Positions 45,281 through 53,404 of a DNA stretch of 64,000 nucleotides are shown piece after piece (the stretch's first letter is position 1; every line of letters starts with the position of its first letter). The translations under genes were made by a program, and so were the position numbers. The stretch is taken from the NCBI RefSeq assembly GCF_001517625.2, contig NZ_LN999828.1, positions 1,504,303-1,568,302 of the forward strand, in the 5' to 3' direction. The notes under the pieces were generated by a model that had not been told where the DNA came from, made no database searches, and saw only the letters and a list, made by a program, of their open reading frames with translations. The DNA is from Clostridium sp. AT4 (GTDB lineage: Bacteria > Bacillota > Clostridia > Lachnospirales > Lachnospiraceae).

Positions 45281-45607
45281 TTAGATTACCGATTTATTTT
45301 TTCTTAATGGTAATGCTATTAAATTCCCCAATAGTGCGATAACTGCGTATCCAACTACATATACCCATGCACTTGAGTTATAAAACATAAATATAGATGG
45401 GGTAAACATAATTGCTGCAATCAAAATATACCAAAAATCAAAGCCATTCCTGATTCCATAAAAAACAGATGTTATTAAACATATCAGAGGAATAATCATT
45501 AACATCACAATCACTGCACTTCCTGTATCTTTTATAAACCGGGGAATGATATAAAAATCTATAAACAATAAAATGTAAAAAATAATGTTCTTTTTTAATC
45601 CAGCCAT
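45281..45607 (-). CDS. Small membrane protein, 108 aa
   Basis: Four predicted membrane segments (starting IIFYILLFIDFYII, then SAVIVMLMIIPLICLITSVF, then WYILIAAIMFTPSIFMF, then VGYAVIALLGNLIALPL) with a basic C-terminus (LRKNKSVI). CGGAGGAAATT precedes the ATG. The family is not recognised. It is encoded 19 bases after the MBL-fold gene in the same direction. Confidence 0.6.
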   Translation of the reverse strand: MAGLKKNIIFYILLFIDFYIIPRFIKDTGSAVIVMLMIIPLICLITSVFYGIRNGFDFWYILIAAIMFTPSIFMFYNSSAWVYVVGYAVIALLGNLIALPLRKNKSVI

Positions 45608-45626
45608 AATTTCCTCCGTTGAACGC

Positions 45627-46319
45627 TTATGCTTCTAATGAATACAAATACGCAAGCAGTTCTTCCTTACCAAGCGGCTCACAGTGGCTTAATATACAGT
45701 ATTCACAATCAACCGACTGAATTGTCTGTATCAAAGAATGCAGCTTATTCTTATCCATATATCCGTCATTAAAAAAATCCTCACTTGTGGAATCTCCTAA
45801 AAACAATACTCCTTCTTCCGGCACATAAACACAGACCGTATCCTCTGAATGCGGTGAAACTGTATGAAAGATTCGGGCCGTAAGCCCTCCTAAATCCAGC
45901 GTCATTTTATCTGAAAATGCTATATCTGACAGCACAATATTTAATTTCTCCTGTCCGTAATACTCTTTTCTAAAATGTTCATCTTCTTTTTTCAGATCTT
46001 CCATATACCCGGAGTCCCTCGCCTGTTCCTGCTGATCTTTGAGAAACTCATTTGTTTTGTCATGGGCAATGCTTATTCCGCTGATGGCATGCATACCAAA
46101 CGTATGGTCATAATGCCAGTGTGTAATTACAGTAAAATCAGGTTTTCTAAAATGCTCTGATTCGACAGCCTCATAAAAATCCTGAACATGAGCAGCGGAA
46201 TACCCGGCGTCAACCGCCAGAGATAATTTATCCCCTTTAAGATAAGCTAACATAGGCCGGTCTGCTTCAGGGTCATGTTCTAAAAAATAAATTCTGTTCG
46301 TTAATTTGTTTAATTTCAT
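45627..46319 (-). CDS. Metallo-beta-lactamase-fold hydrolase
   Basis: A 230-residue MBL-superfamily protein. The zinc motif HWHYDH (near 80-85) is complete, and further ligands appear as FHTVSPHSEDTV (near 150) and FLGDSTSEDF (near 170); the last histidine is in ILSHCEPL. The family includes many hydrolases; MBL-fold membership is no evidence of beta-lactam resistance. The start is ATG 46319, 12 bases after AAGGAGG. No signal peptide, so intracellular. Confidence 0.85.
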   Translation of the reverse strand: MKLNKLTNRIYFLEHDPEADRPMLAYLKGDKLSLAVDAGYSAAHVQDFYEAVESEHFRKPDFTVITHWHYDHTFGMHAISGISIAHDKTNEFLKDQQEQARDSGYMEDLKKEDEHFRKEYYGQEKLNIVLSDIAFSDKMTLDLGGLTARIFHTVSPHSEDTVCVYVPEEGVLFLGDSTSEDFFNDGYMDKNKLHSLIQTIQSVDCEYCILSHCEPLGKEELLAYLYSLEA

Positions 46320-46551
46320 TTTCAATCTTCTCCTCCTTCGTCAATCTTCTCTCCTGAGAGAGAAAACCGGCAAACTCCTCCGTCGAAACCTCGCCCCAGT
46401 TTCTATAGGAAATGACGCTTCTTTTTCTTACCGCATGCTCCGGAAGCTTTATGGCATAAACCGATATCCAGCATAAAACCAAGACAGATTACCTCCCTGT
46501 TCTTTGCGGCTTTCATGGAAGCCGCTTCACTCTCTCCAAATAATACCTTTA

Positions 46552-47103
46552 TCATTTATCCTGTCCACATCCCCTGTGATCCAATTTTGCTTTTTCCGTG
46601 CACTCCTTAACAAATTCGCTCTTGGCGTCGGTATAAGCCTCCCTGTTGTGTTCGTATTTCTTCCACAATGACAGCTTTAACGCCTCGTACTCTTTAGCGG
46701 CAGCAGGGTTTCCCTTCAAATAATCGCGAAAATACAGCTCATCATGATCCCCATAATACCGCAAATGCAAATGAAATACCTTTTCCGCAAATCCATTCTC
46801 TGTATAGCCCTTATTGAATGATTTTCTGTTATCCCTTTCCGACATACAGATATATCCATGGCAGGTTAACACCTCTTTTACATATTCCATAGAAGCTGTC
46901 TTCGGTATTTCCACCAGAATATCAATAATGGGCTTTGCCCAGATACCAGAAACCGCGGTGCTTCCCACATGACTGATCCGCACCTCGGGCATCTGCAGAA
47001 ATGTTTCGATCCGTCTTTTCTCCTGTGCATACCAATCGCTCCAATCCGTCTTATGCTCAGAAAGAATAACCGGAAACAATTCCCACAATTCATTTAATGT
47101 CAT
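46552..47103 (-). CDS. GrpB/UPF0157 family protein
   Basis: A 183-residue protein of the GrpB family, which is a nucleotidyltransferase-fold group of unknown function. Diagnostic residues are HVGSTAVSGIWAKPIIDI (about 45-62) and FHLHLRYYGD (about 109-118). It does not act as the GrpE/GrpB chaperone partner in spite of the name. It precedes a stretch (46320-46551) with no convincing gene: it holds an overlapping low-quality 69-codon frame and a 7-bp hairpin at 46506-46525. Confidence 0.85.
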   Translation of the reverse strand: MTLNELWELFPVILSEHKTDWSDWYAQEKRRIETFLQMPEVRISHVGSTAVSGIWAKPIIDILVEIPKTASMEYVKEVLTCHGYICMSERDNRKSFNKGYTENGFAEKVFHLHLRYYGDHDELYFRDYLKGNPAAAKEYEALKLSLWKKYEHNREAYTDAKSEFVKECTEKAKLDHRGCGQDK

Positions 47104-47133
47104 TTATGATAATGATTTATTCACAGACCCTCC

Positions 47134-47520
47134 TCATTTTAACTGCGCAAAATCATACGCCTGAGTAATCCAGCCAAACAGCTCCTCATCCAGATCAGAG
47201 GGCTTACTGATCACAAAATGAGTGGTCCATCTGCCCGGATATGGCTCTGTCTTTACAGCCACACGATCCGAATTTAAAGGCTCTGCCAGTCCCAGAGTCA
47301 GTACAAAATAGCTTTCTGGAAGCTCTGCCTTCTTTTTCACTCTCAGAAATGACACACAGTCGTAGAGGTGTCTGTTATAAAAAGAAATCTGTGATTTCTG
47401 CACCTTTATTCTGGTTTCCGGAAAACGTGAAACCAGCATTTGAACAAAACATTCATACAGCGGATATGTATCCGGGCAGGAATCAAAAAACGGTCTGGCG
47501 TCCTGTACCGTATGATCCAT
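47134..47520 (-). CDS. DUF5655-like protein
   Basis: A 128-residue protein starting at ATG 47520 (AGGGAG upstream). The C-terminal half, with ISFYNRHLYDCVSFLR and YPGRWTTHFVISKPSDLDEE, matches the DUF5655 pattern, a small domain of unknown activity that sometimes ends restriction or transport proteins. The longer frame starting at 47589 runs back into the membrane-protein gene and is not favoured. A second gene overlaps none of it in this reading. Confidence 0.65.
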   Translation of the reverse strand: MDHTVQDARPFFDSCPDTYPLYECFVQMLVSRFPETRIKVQKSQISFYNRHLYDCVSFLRVKKKAELPESYFVLTLGLAEPLNSDRVAVKTEPYPGRWTTHFVISKPSDLDEELFGWITQAYDFAQLK

Positions 47521-47545
47521 AAAAGCACTCCCTTCTGCCAGCGTT

Positions 47546-48040
47546 TCATATTTTTTCGGATTTATGTGTCGTACGCCCGAATAGCACAAACAGAAACGGG
47601 ACCAAGCATCTCAGCCAACCGATCAACGGGAGGGAAAAACCAAAGCGTTCCCTCAAATAGAAAGAAAAATCCACGAAAAAGCCCGTCCATTCCAGCGGCT
47701 TCCACAGGTACATAAACACAATAGCTCCAGGTCCCGTTACCGCACCAAGAAGTGATTGAACCAGAAGCAGAAGTATTCCATAGGCAGAAAGCACAAATGC
47801 AGAAATAAATATCTCCTTTTTTGACAGTCCCCGGAGGAGAAGCATTCCGCCCAATATCAAAACTGCCATAGTAATTCCCGCGTCCGCAAACAGCGATACC
47901 CTTTTGTCAATCACCCCTGGTTGGATTATGCCAAAACCAAGCACGATTCTTGTATAAATCGGGGCATAGAGAAAGTCTGCAATTACCGCGATCAGCGGAA
48001 CTCTCCAGATACTGTTTCCGTATTTTTTTAATTTTTCCAT
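47546..48040 (-). CDS. Membrane protein, 164 aa
   Basis: About four membrane segments are seen (VPLIAVIADFLYAPIYT, ITMAVLILGGMLLLRGL, IFISAFVLSAYGILLLLV and LIGWLRCLVPFLFVLF), with Gly-rich turns. The family is not recognised. GAGGTGGGGGTG lies before ATG 48040. It is upstream of the DUF5655 gene and may share a transcript with it. Confidence 0.6.
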   Translation of the reverse strand: MEKLKKYGNSIWRVPLIAVIADFLYAPIYTRIVLGFGIIQPGVIDKRVSLFADAGITMAVLILGGMLLLRGLSKKEIFISAFVLSAYGILLLLVQSLLGAVTGPGAIVFMYLWKPLEWTGFFVDFSFYLRERFGFSLPLIGWLRCLVPFLFVLFGRTTHKSEKI

Positions 48041-48069
48041 AAAAGCACACCCCCACCTCTTTAAAAAAA

Positions 48070-48762
48070 TTATCTCCCGGCCTTATAAAATGGACAAGCT
48101 TTCTGAATACATTGGTTGTTCCGGTCGGAACGCGTACAGGAAAACTCTTTTATTTCCATATGGACTCCAAGCTTTTCCTCAGTGAACCTTACCGCCTCTA
48201 TGATCGACAGGTAGGAATCCCGTTTACAGCAGCGAGGGCCTCCCGCTTCACCAATCTTTTGAAGCGCCCTTGCTGTCATCTGATTGGACAGTCCCCATTC
48301 TGTTTCTGCCAGAGGAGTGGATTTTGTAACAATCGACAGATACATCCCCGTACTGATCCCTGCTCCGCAGGCTCCCCAGAAACCACAGGCTCCTCCGGGA
48401 ACCTCCTTTCCGCGGCGGTACATCTCCGGCAGGGCCTTCCCAAGCTCCACCTTTCCCCCTGCATTATGATAGGCAGTAAGCAGCGCAGCTCCGACCATTA
48501 CATGGTGCTCCGGTCCATGCATATGGCAAAAAGGCATCGCCATCATTTTGTCAATTATCTTAATAGGATTTTTGCTGTGTTCATGCAGACACAGCCCGAT
48601 TATACTGTCCATCCCCTGGGTATGACACTCACTGCACACATAATGCCCCTGAATACAGCGTGTTTTACTGCTTTCTTTTTTATGGCAGACCGCACATTCC
48701 ATCAAAACATCCTCCTCCAGATATTCTAATGGCTGACGGCAGATCAGACATTCCTCTTTCAT
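48070..48762 (-). CDS. DUF5714 cysteine-rich protein
   Basis: A 230-residue cytoplasmic protein with many paired cysteines: CLICRQPL and CAVCHKKE at the N-terminus, CIQGHYVCSECH near 40 (zinc-finger-like), and GGACGFWGACGAG near 130, GGPRCCKRDSY near 185 and a cysteine-rich end. This pattern is that of DUF5714, a family often found in methanogens and anaerobes next to redox genes; a metal- or sulfur-linked role is likely, the reaction unknown. It is divergent from a Crp/Fnr regulator gene, with a shared control region. AAAGGAG lies 9 bases before ATG 48762. Confidence 0.75.
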   Translation of the reverse strand: MKEECLICRQPLEYLEEDVLMECAVCHKKESSKTRCIQGHYVCSECHTQGMDSIIGLCLHEHSKNPIKIIDKMMAMPFCHMHGPEHHVMVGAALLTAYHNAGGKVELGKALPEMYRRGKEVPGGACGFWGACGAGISTGMYLSIVTKSTPLAETEWGLSNQMTARALQKIGEAGGPRCCKRDSYLSIIEAVRFTEEKLGVHMEIKEFSCTRSDRNNQCIQKACPFYKAGR

Positions 48763-48868
48763 TGTATAGTTCTCCTTTATCACTCATTTCTATAATTATA
48801 AGATACAGGAAATATGCATAAAAGCAAAGGGATTTTTCTTTACAATCTCTTTACAGACCCCCGCTTTA

Positions 48869-48884
48869 TGTTGCAAATGCAACA
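48869..48884. promoter_or_regulatory. Palindromic operator over the Crp/Fnr promoter
   Basis: TGTTGCA-AA-TGCAACA is a perfect 7+2+7 inverted repeat that covers the -35 box of the Crp/Fnr gene, an arrangement typical of autoregulation. Related strings lie upstream of the rubredoxin gene (49899) and over the nifJ -35 box (5155). Confidence 0.65.
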
Positions 48885-48899
48885 GATATGTTTTATAAT
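48871..48899 (+). promoter_or_regulatory. Promoter of the Crp/Fnr regulator gene
   Basis: TTGCAA (48871-48876) and TATAAT (48894-48899) separated by 17 bases, 44 bases before the start codon. Confidence 0.8.
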
Positions 48900-48942
48900 A
48901 ACAACAGTTTACATCTAAACTACTAAAAGAAGGGATTCCCAT

Positions 48943-49593
48943 ATGACAGACTTTTTTCAGAAAAACCTATTTAAAAACATCTCATTAGATGAGTACAAAC
49001 ATCTGATCTCCTGCATGGAGGGGCGGATAAAAACCTTCCGGCCGGATGAAACCATCTGCTGCTATGACTCAGGCTCTCAGGAAATCGGCATTATAGGCCG
49101 GGGAAGAGCTTCTGTAGTACGTTTCGAATACAACGGGGCCAGGACCATTTTGGAACAACTGGTTCCCCAGAGCATCTTCGGCTCCATGCTCTCCTACGAA
49201 AGCAGCGACCAGACCGGCGTGAGTGTCATCTGCGATACGGAATGTGATGTCCTTTTTATTAAATACGACCGCATCTGTGCTTCCTGCACAAATGCCTGCG
49301 CCTTTCACCACCAGCTTACAAGAAACCTTATGGATCTGATCTCCTGCCGGGTCAGAGATCTAAGCCGCAGGGTAGAGGTTCTTTCCCAGCGTACTATCCG
49401 TGACAAGCTCATGTGCTTTTTTTCCCAACAGGCTGTCCATTTTGGCTCTTCTGCCTTCCAGCTTCCCTTTACCATGGTAGATCTGGCTGATTATCTTTCT
49501 ATTGACCGCAGCGCCATGACGCGGGAACTGAAAAAGATGAAGGATGAAAAACTGGTGGAAATTGACCGGAAATCAATCCGGCTGCTGGTATAG
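48943..49593 (+). CDS. Crp/Fnr-family transcription regulator
   Basis: A 216-residue regulator. Residues 1-130 form the cyclic-nucleotide-type sensory barrel (RPDETICCYDSGS, then GIIGRGRASVVRF), followed by the dimer helix and a C-terminal winged helix (FTMVDLADYLSIDRSAMTRELKKMKDEKLV), in which SIDRSAMTREL is the recognition helix. Cysteines CASCTNAC near 111-118 (CxxCxxxC) could bind an iron-sulfur cluster or sense redox state, unlike cAMP-binding Crp. The neighbours (DUF5714, rubredoxin) suggest control of anaerobic redox or stress genes. Start ATG 48943 has AAGAAGGG upstream. It probably represses or activates its own promoter. Confidence 0.88.
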   Translation: MTDFFQKNLFKNISLDEYKHLISCMEGRIKTFRPDETICCYDSGSQEIGIIGRGRASVVRFEYNGARTILEQLVPQSIFGSMLSYESSDQTGVSVICDTECDVLFIKYDRICASCTNACAFHHQLTRNLMDLISCRVRDLSRRVEVLSQRTIRDKLMCFFSQQAVHFGSSAFQLPFTMVDLADYLSIDRSAMTRELKKMKDEKLVEIDRKSIRLLV

Positions 49594-49614
49594 GTATTTT
49601 ACGGGCACAACGAA

Positions 49615-49655
49615 AGACAGCGCCTGGGAAAATTTCCTCAGACGCTGTCTTTTTA
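49615..49655. terminator. Terminator after the Crp/Fnr gene, shared with rubredoxin
   Basis: AGACAGCG and CGCTGTCT form an 8-bp stem around a 20-base loop, followed by TTTTTATT on the plus strand. Only CTTTCG follows on the minus strand. Confidence 0.75.
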
Positions 49656-49674
49656 TTCAGAGATCAAAACAATC

Positions 49675-49839
49675 CTATTCTTCTACTACAGAAAACAGAT
49701 CCTTGCCAACTCCGCAGATCGGGCATACCCAATCCTCAGGAATATCCTCAAACGCTGTACCGGGAGCAATACCGCTGTCCGGATCTCCTAACTCAGGGTC
49801 ATAAATATATCCACATGGATCACATACATATTTCTTCAT
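49675..49839 (-). CDS. Rubredoxin
   Basis: A 54-residue iron-only electron carrier. The four ligands are in two CxxC motifs: [10 protein letters not shown] (6-15) and [11 protein letters not shown] (39-49); between them is the typical acidic helix-turn segment ending in IPEDWVC. Rubredoxins pass electrons to superoxide reductases or other scavengers in anaerobes. AAAGGAG lies before ATG 49839. It follows the EF-G gene by 88 bases. A candidate Crp/Fnr site lies upstream at 49899-49914. Confidence 0.95.
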   Translation of the reverse strand: MKKYVCDPCGYIYDPELGDPDSGIAPGTAFEDIPEDWVCPICGVGKDLFSVVEE

Positions 49840-49898
49840 AATTTAAAATCTCCTTTCGTAAATCTAGAGTTATCTTACCACAAGTATCTGCTGTTTTC

Positions 49899-49914
49899 TG
49901 TGATATATGCAACA
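49899..49914 (-). promoter_or_regulatory. Candidate Crp/Fnr-type site upstream of rubredoxin
   Basis: TGTGATATATGCAACA on the plus strand has one perfect half-site (TGCAACA) and one degraded half (TGTGATA) of the palindrome at 48869. It lies 60-75 bases before the rubredoxin start. Confidence is low because a half-site of 7 bases occurs by chance. Confidence 0.35.
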
Positions 49915-49927
49915 TTTATCATTTTAT

Positions 49928-52021
49928 TTATTCTTCTTTTGCTGCGGCTCTTGCTTCGATTTCACGCTTCTGAACATCGCCGGGAGCCTGCTCATAACGA
50001 CTGAATTCATAGGAGTAGTCTCCCAGACCACCGGTCATGGAACGAAGATCGGTATTGTAACCAAACAGCTCAGACATTGGGATATCTGCCTCAATGACCT
50101 GTTTGCCATGGTGATCGGATTCCATGCCAAGAACACGGCCTCTTCTGCGGTTTAAGTCACCCATAACATCACCGGTGAAACGATCCGGAACGGTTACCTT
50201 CAGAGAAGCAATCGGCTCCAGAAGAACCGGATTGGCATCCACGAAGCCCTGCTTAAAAGCCAGAATAGTAGCCATCTTAAATGCCATCTCAGAGGAATCT
50301 ACCGGATGGTAGGAACCGTCTAACAGAGTCGCCTTTAAGCCGACTACCGGATAACCGGCCAGAGGCCCCTTCTGTACGCACTCCTGAAGACCCTTCTCAA
50401 CTGCGGGGAAGTAATTCTTCGGTACGGAACCGCCGAATACCTTCTCCTCAAATACATACGGTGTCTCCAGATCGCCGGAGGGCTCAAACTCCATGATAAC
50501 ATCGCCGTACTGTCCATGGCCGCCGGACTGCTTTTTGTGCTTGCCCTGTACCTTTACCTTCTTTCGCAAGGTCTCGCGGAAGGCAAATTTCGGCTTGGAA
50601 AGCTCAACTGCCACCTTATAACGAGACTGCAGCTTGCTTACCACTACATCCAGCTGCTGGTCGCCGATTCCATAGATCAGAGACTGGCGGTTTTCTGCGT
50701 CATTTTTAACGATCAGGGTCAGATCCTCTTCCATCATACGTGCCAGAGCGGTGGATACCTTGTCATCCTCGCCCTTATTTACTGCCTTGTAGGCCATATA
50801 TGTATATGGAGTGGAAATCTGAGGCTTGTGGTATACGATCGGTGCGGTGCGCACTGCCATGGTGTCTCCAGTCTGAGTCACTGTAAGCTTTGCCACTGCT
50901 CCGATATCACCGGCCTTTAACTCGGAAACCTCGATCACGTCCTTACCGCGGAGCACATAAAGCTTTCCGATCTTCTCCTCAGCATCCTTATTTACATTAT
51001 ATACCGTTGTGTCTCCCTTTAACGTACCGGTACAGATCTTCATCAGAGAATATTTTCCAATAAATGGATCTACAATGGTCTTAAATACTCTTGCAGACAG
51101 GGATACATCATCATTGTACTTTGCAGTAAAGCGTTCGCCTGTGGATACGTCTACTCCAATACACTCAAAATGATCCGGTGACGGGAAGTATTTGTCCATG
51201 GCCTGCAAAAGCACCTTAAATCCCTGGCAGTTAATGCCGGAACCCATCATAACAGGAACGATATCGCCCTCGATTACATGAGTTCTGAGTGCCTGTGAAA
51301 TTTCTTCCTGCGTAAACTCTTCGCCCAGGAAGTAGCGTTCCATATATTCCTCACTGGTCTCTGCAACGGCCTCGATGAGAGCGTCCCTTGCGATGGTCAG
51401 GTTCTTCCGAACATAGTCGGGAATCTCGCACTCCTCATAATCGCTTAAAGTAGTAAAACGGCGTCCTGCCATCTTAACCACGTTGACAAAGCCCACGAAT
51501 TTTTCATTTTCACGAATAGGCAGCTGGAACGGAGCGATCTTACGTCCGAACTTCTTTTCCAGCTTTACCACCAGCTCACGATAGCTGGCATGATCATCAT
51601 CCATATTGGTGACGAAAATCAGTCTGGGCAGATTGTACTTTTCGCACATCTCCCATGCTCTCTCTGTGCCGGGTTCAATGCCGGCCTTGCAGTTTACAAC
51701 GATAATGGCAGCGTCTGCTACGCTGATAGCTTCCTCTGCTTCTCCCACGAAATCAAAAAATCCGGGAGTATCCAGGAGATTGATCTTAACAGGCCCGTTT
51801 TCGCCTTCATATTCCAGAGGAATGAGGGTGGTGGAAATGGAGAACTGCCTCTTGATCTCTTCTTTGTCATAATCACTGATGGTGTTGCCGTCGGGCACCT
51901 TACCCATACGCTTTGTTACACCTGTAATAAATGCCAGAGCCTCCGCAACGGTCGTCTTACCGGCGCCTCCGTGTCCAAGTAATACAACGTTGCGGATTTG
52001 TTCAGTACCATATACGTTCAT
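49928..52021 (-). CDS. Elongation factor G-like GTPase (EF-G paralogue)
   Basis: A 697-residue translational GTPase with the five EF-G domains. G1 is GHGGAGKTT at 16-24 (instead of the usual AHIDAGKTT), G3 is DTPGFFDFVG, and the guanine-specificity motif reads TNMD instead of NKMD. These changes, and the loop near 150 (KKFGRKIAPFQLPIRENEKF), place it in the EF-G-like subfamily, whose members can differ from canonical EF-G in function. Canonical fusA normally lies in the str operon with rpsL; this gene stands alone, so a second fusA elsewhere is expected. Roles in stress or specialised translation are possible but not shown. A good promoter precedes it. Confidence 0.88.
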   Translation of the reverse strand: MNVYGTEQIRNVVLLGHGGAGKTTVAEALAFITGVTKRMGKVPDGNTISDYDKEEIKRQFSISTTLIPLEYEGENGPVKINLLDTPGFFDFVGEAEEAISVADAAIIVVNCKAGIEPGTERAWEMCEKYNLPRLIFVTNMDDDHASYRELVVKLEKKFGRKIAPFQLPIRENEKFVGFVNVVKMAGRRFTTLSDYEECEIPDYVRKNLTIARDALIEAVAETSEEYMERYFLGEEFTQEEISQALRTHVIEGDIVPVMMGSGINCQGFKVLLQAMDKYFPSPDHFECIGVDVSTGERFTAKYNDDVSLSARVFKTIVDPFIGKYSLMKICTGTLKGDTTVYNVNKDAEEKIGKLYVLRGKDVIEVSELKAGDIGAVAKLTVTQTGDTMAVRTAPIVYHKPQISTPYTYMAYKAVNKGEDDKVSTALARMMEEDLTLIVKNDAENRQSLIYGIGDQQLDVVVSKLQSRYKVAVELSKPKFAFRETLRKKVKVQGKHKKQSGGHGQYGDVIMEFEPSGDLETPYVFEEKVFGGSVPKNYFPAVEKGLQECVQKGPLAGYPVVGLKATLLDGSYHPVDSSEMAFKMATILAFKQGFVDANPVLLEPIASLKVTVPDRFTGDVMGDLNRRRGRVLGMESDHHGKQVIEADIPMSELFGYNTDLRSMTGGLGDYSYEFSRYEQAPGDVQKREIEARAAAKEE

Positions 52022-52061
52022 AAACTTCCCTCCTGTGCATATTTATTTAAGCCATGTGTCT

Positions 52062-52090
52062 ATTCTACTAAATTTTTCAGAATTTTTCAA
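52062..52090 (-). promoter_or_regulatory. Promoter of the EF-G-like gene
   Basis: TTGAAA (52085-52090) and TAGAAT (52062-52067) with a 17-base spacer on the minus strand. The 330 bases between the divergent genes are otherwise AT-rich with no gene seen. Confidence 0.75.
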
Positions 52091-52258
52091 GCTTTTTGAC
52101 TTATTTGCACAATGAAATTTTTATTTTTATTTTAATGTCCGTGAAAGATCATAAAACTAAACTGGCTTTTCCAATTCTTTGACATTTTTTGCTTACACAC
52201 CTTTGCGCCGCATGATGATTTTGTACATAAAAGTGTGAAACTTTAAAGTAATAAAGTG

Positions 52259-52287
52259 TTGACATTTTCAGACACAGGCTTTAAACT
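52259..52287 (+). promoter_or_regulatory. Promoter of the aroF operon
   Basis: TTGACA (52259-52264) and TAAACT (52282-52287) with a 17-base spacer. The leader of about 55 bases before the start has no clear attenuator. Confidence 0.75.
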
Positions 52288-52350
52288 GAAGGATATCAGA
52301 AAAAAGAGGTTAGGGCAGACAGCAGTGTCCCTACGAAAAGGAGAAGACAA

Positions 52351-53370
52351 ATGATCATTATCATGAAGCCAGACGCCTCCAAAGAGGCTGTAAAAAAAGT
52401 AACCGATCTGATTGAAGCAAAAGGACTTCAGCCCCATCTTTCCGAGGGCTCCCAGGTAACCATCGTAGGCGTGGTAGGCGATAAGACAAAGCTGATGGGA
52501 AGCAACATCGAAATGAGCGAAGGCGTAGACAAGGTTGTTTCCGTCACTGAATCCTATAAGCTTGTAAATAAGAAATTCCATCCGGATGATTCTGTGATCT
52601 CGGTAGGCAATACCCATATCGGCCCTGGCACGCTCACCGTTATGGCCGGCCCCTGTGCCATTGAGTCAAGAGAACAGTTAATGGAAACCGCCTTTGCAGT
52701 AAAGAAAGCCGGAGCTACCTTCCTCCGGGGCGGCGCTTACAAGCCCCGTACTTCTCCCTACTCCTTCCAGGGCTTAGAGGAAGAGGGCTTAAAATATATG
52801 AAGGAAGCCAGAGAAGCCACCGGTTTAAATGTGATCTGCGAGGTCACCAGCGCCCACGCCATCGAGGCTGCCTCCAAGTATGTGGATATGCTCCAGATCG
52901 GCGCCAGAAATATGCAGAATTTTGAGCTTTTAAAGGAGGCAGGAAAATCCGGTATGCCCGTTCTCTTAAAGAGAGGCCTGTGCGCTACCATTGATGAATG
53001 GCTCAATGCAGCAGAGTACATCATTTCTGAGGGGAATCCAAATATCGTACTCTGCGAGCGCGGTATCCGCACCTATGAGACCTCTACCCGCAACACTCTG
53101 GACATCAGCGCCGTGCCTGTGATCCGCCAGAAGAGCCATCTCCCTATTATCGTAGACCCCAGCCATGCCACCGGTGTAAGAGCCTATGTAGAGCCTCTGG
53201 CAAAGGCTGCGATCGCCGTAGGAGCAGACGGATTGATGATCGAGGTTCACCCAAATCCGGCCTGCGCCCTGTCTGACGGCCCCCAGTCTCTGACCTTTGA
53301 CGCCTTTGAAAAGCTCATGGCCGACTTAAAGCCATACTGTGATCTGGCAGGCAGAACGGTCACACGGTAA
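52351..53370 (+). CDS. aroF: 3-deoxy-7-phosphoheptulonate (DAHP) synthase, type Ibeta
   Basis: First step of the shikimate pathway: PEP plus erythrose 4-phosphate to DAHP. The 339 residues comprise an N-terminal ferredoxin-like regulatory domain (1-70) and a TIM barrel. Catalytic motifs are GPCAIESREQ near 95, RGGAYKPRTSPYSFQG near 125-140, VLLKRG near 210, and DPSHATG near 268. The N-terminal domain gives feedback inhibition in relatives, by tyrosine in some, phenylalanine or prephenate in others. It leads the aroF-tyrA-aroA operon, with AAAGGAG before ATG 52351. Confidence 0.95.
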   Translation: MIIIMKPDASKEAVKKVTDLIEAKGLQPHLSEGSQVTIVGVVGDKTKLMGSNIEMSEGVDKVVSVTESYKLVNKKFHPDDSVISVGNTHIGPGTLTVMAGPCAIESREQLMETAFAVKKAGATFLRGGAYKPRTSPYSFQGLEEEGLKYMKEAREATGLNVICEVTSAHAIEAASKYVDMLQIGARNMQNFELLKEAGKSGMPVLLKRGLCATIDEWLNAAEYIISEGNPNIVLCERGIRTYETSTRNTLDISAVPVIRQKSHLPIIVDPSHATGVRAYVEPLAKAAIAVGADGLMIEVHPNPACALSDGPQSLTFDAFEKLMADLKPYCDLAGRTVTR

Positions 53371-53404
53371 AAGGGAAATCTTAAGATAAAGGGGGCTGCA
53401 TCTT

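Noticed and set aside
45627-46319. Beta-lactamase
   Set aside because: The protein has the MBL fold but no signal peptide and lacks close similarity to known class B lactamases; the superfamily is broad.
46273-46482. 69-codon frame with EEFAGFLSQERRLTKEEK-like segment upstream of the MBL gene
   Set aside because: Parts look protein-like, but there is no good ribosome-binding site and it overlaps the MBL start by about 47 bases; it may be a small remnant but the support is too weak.
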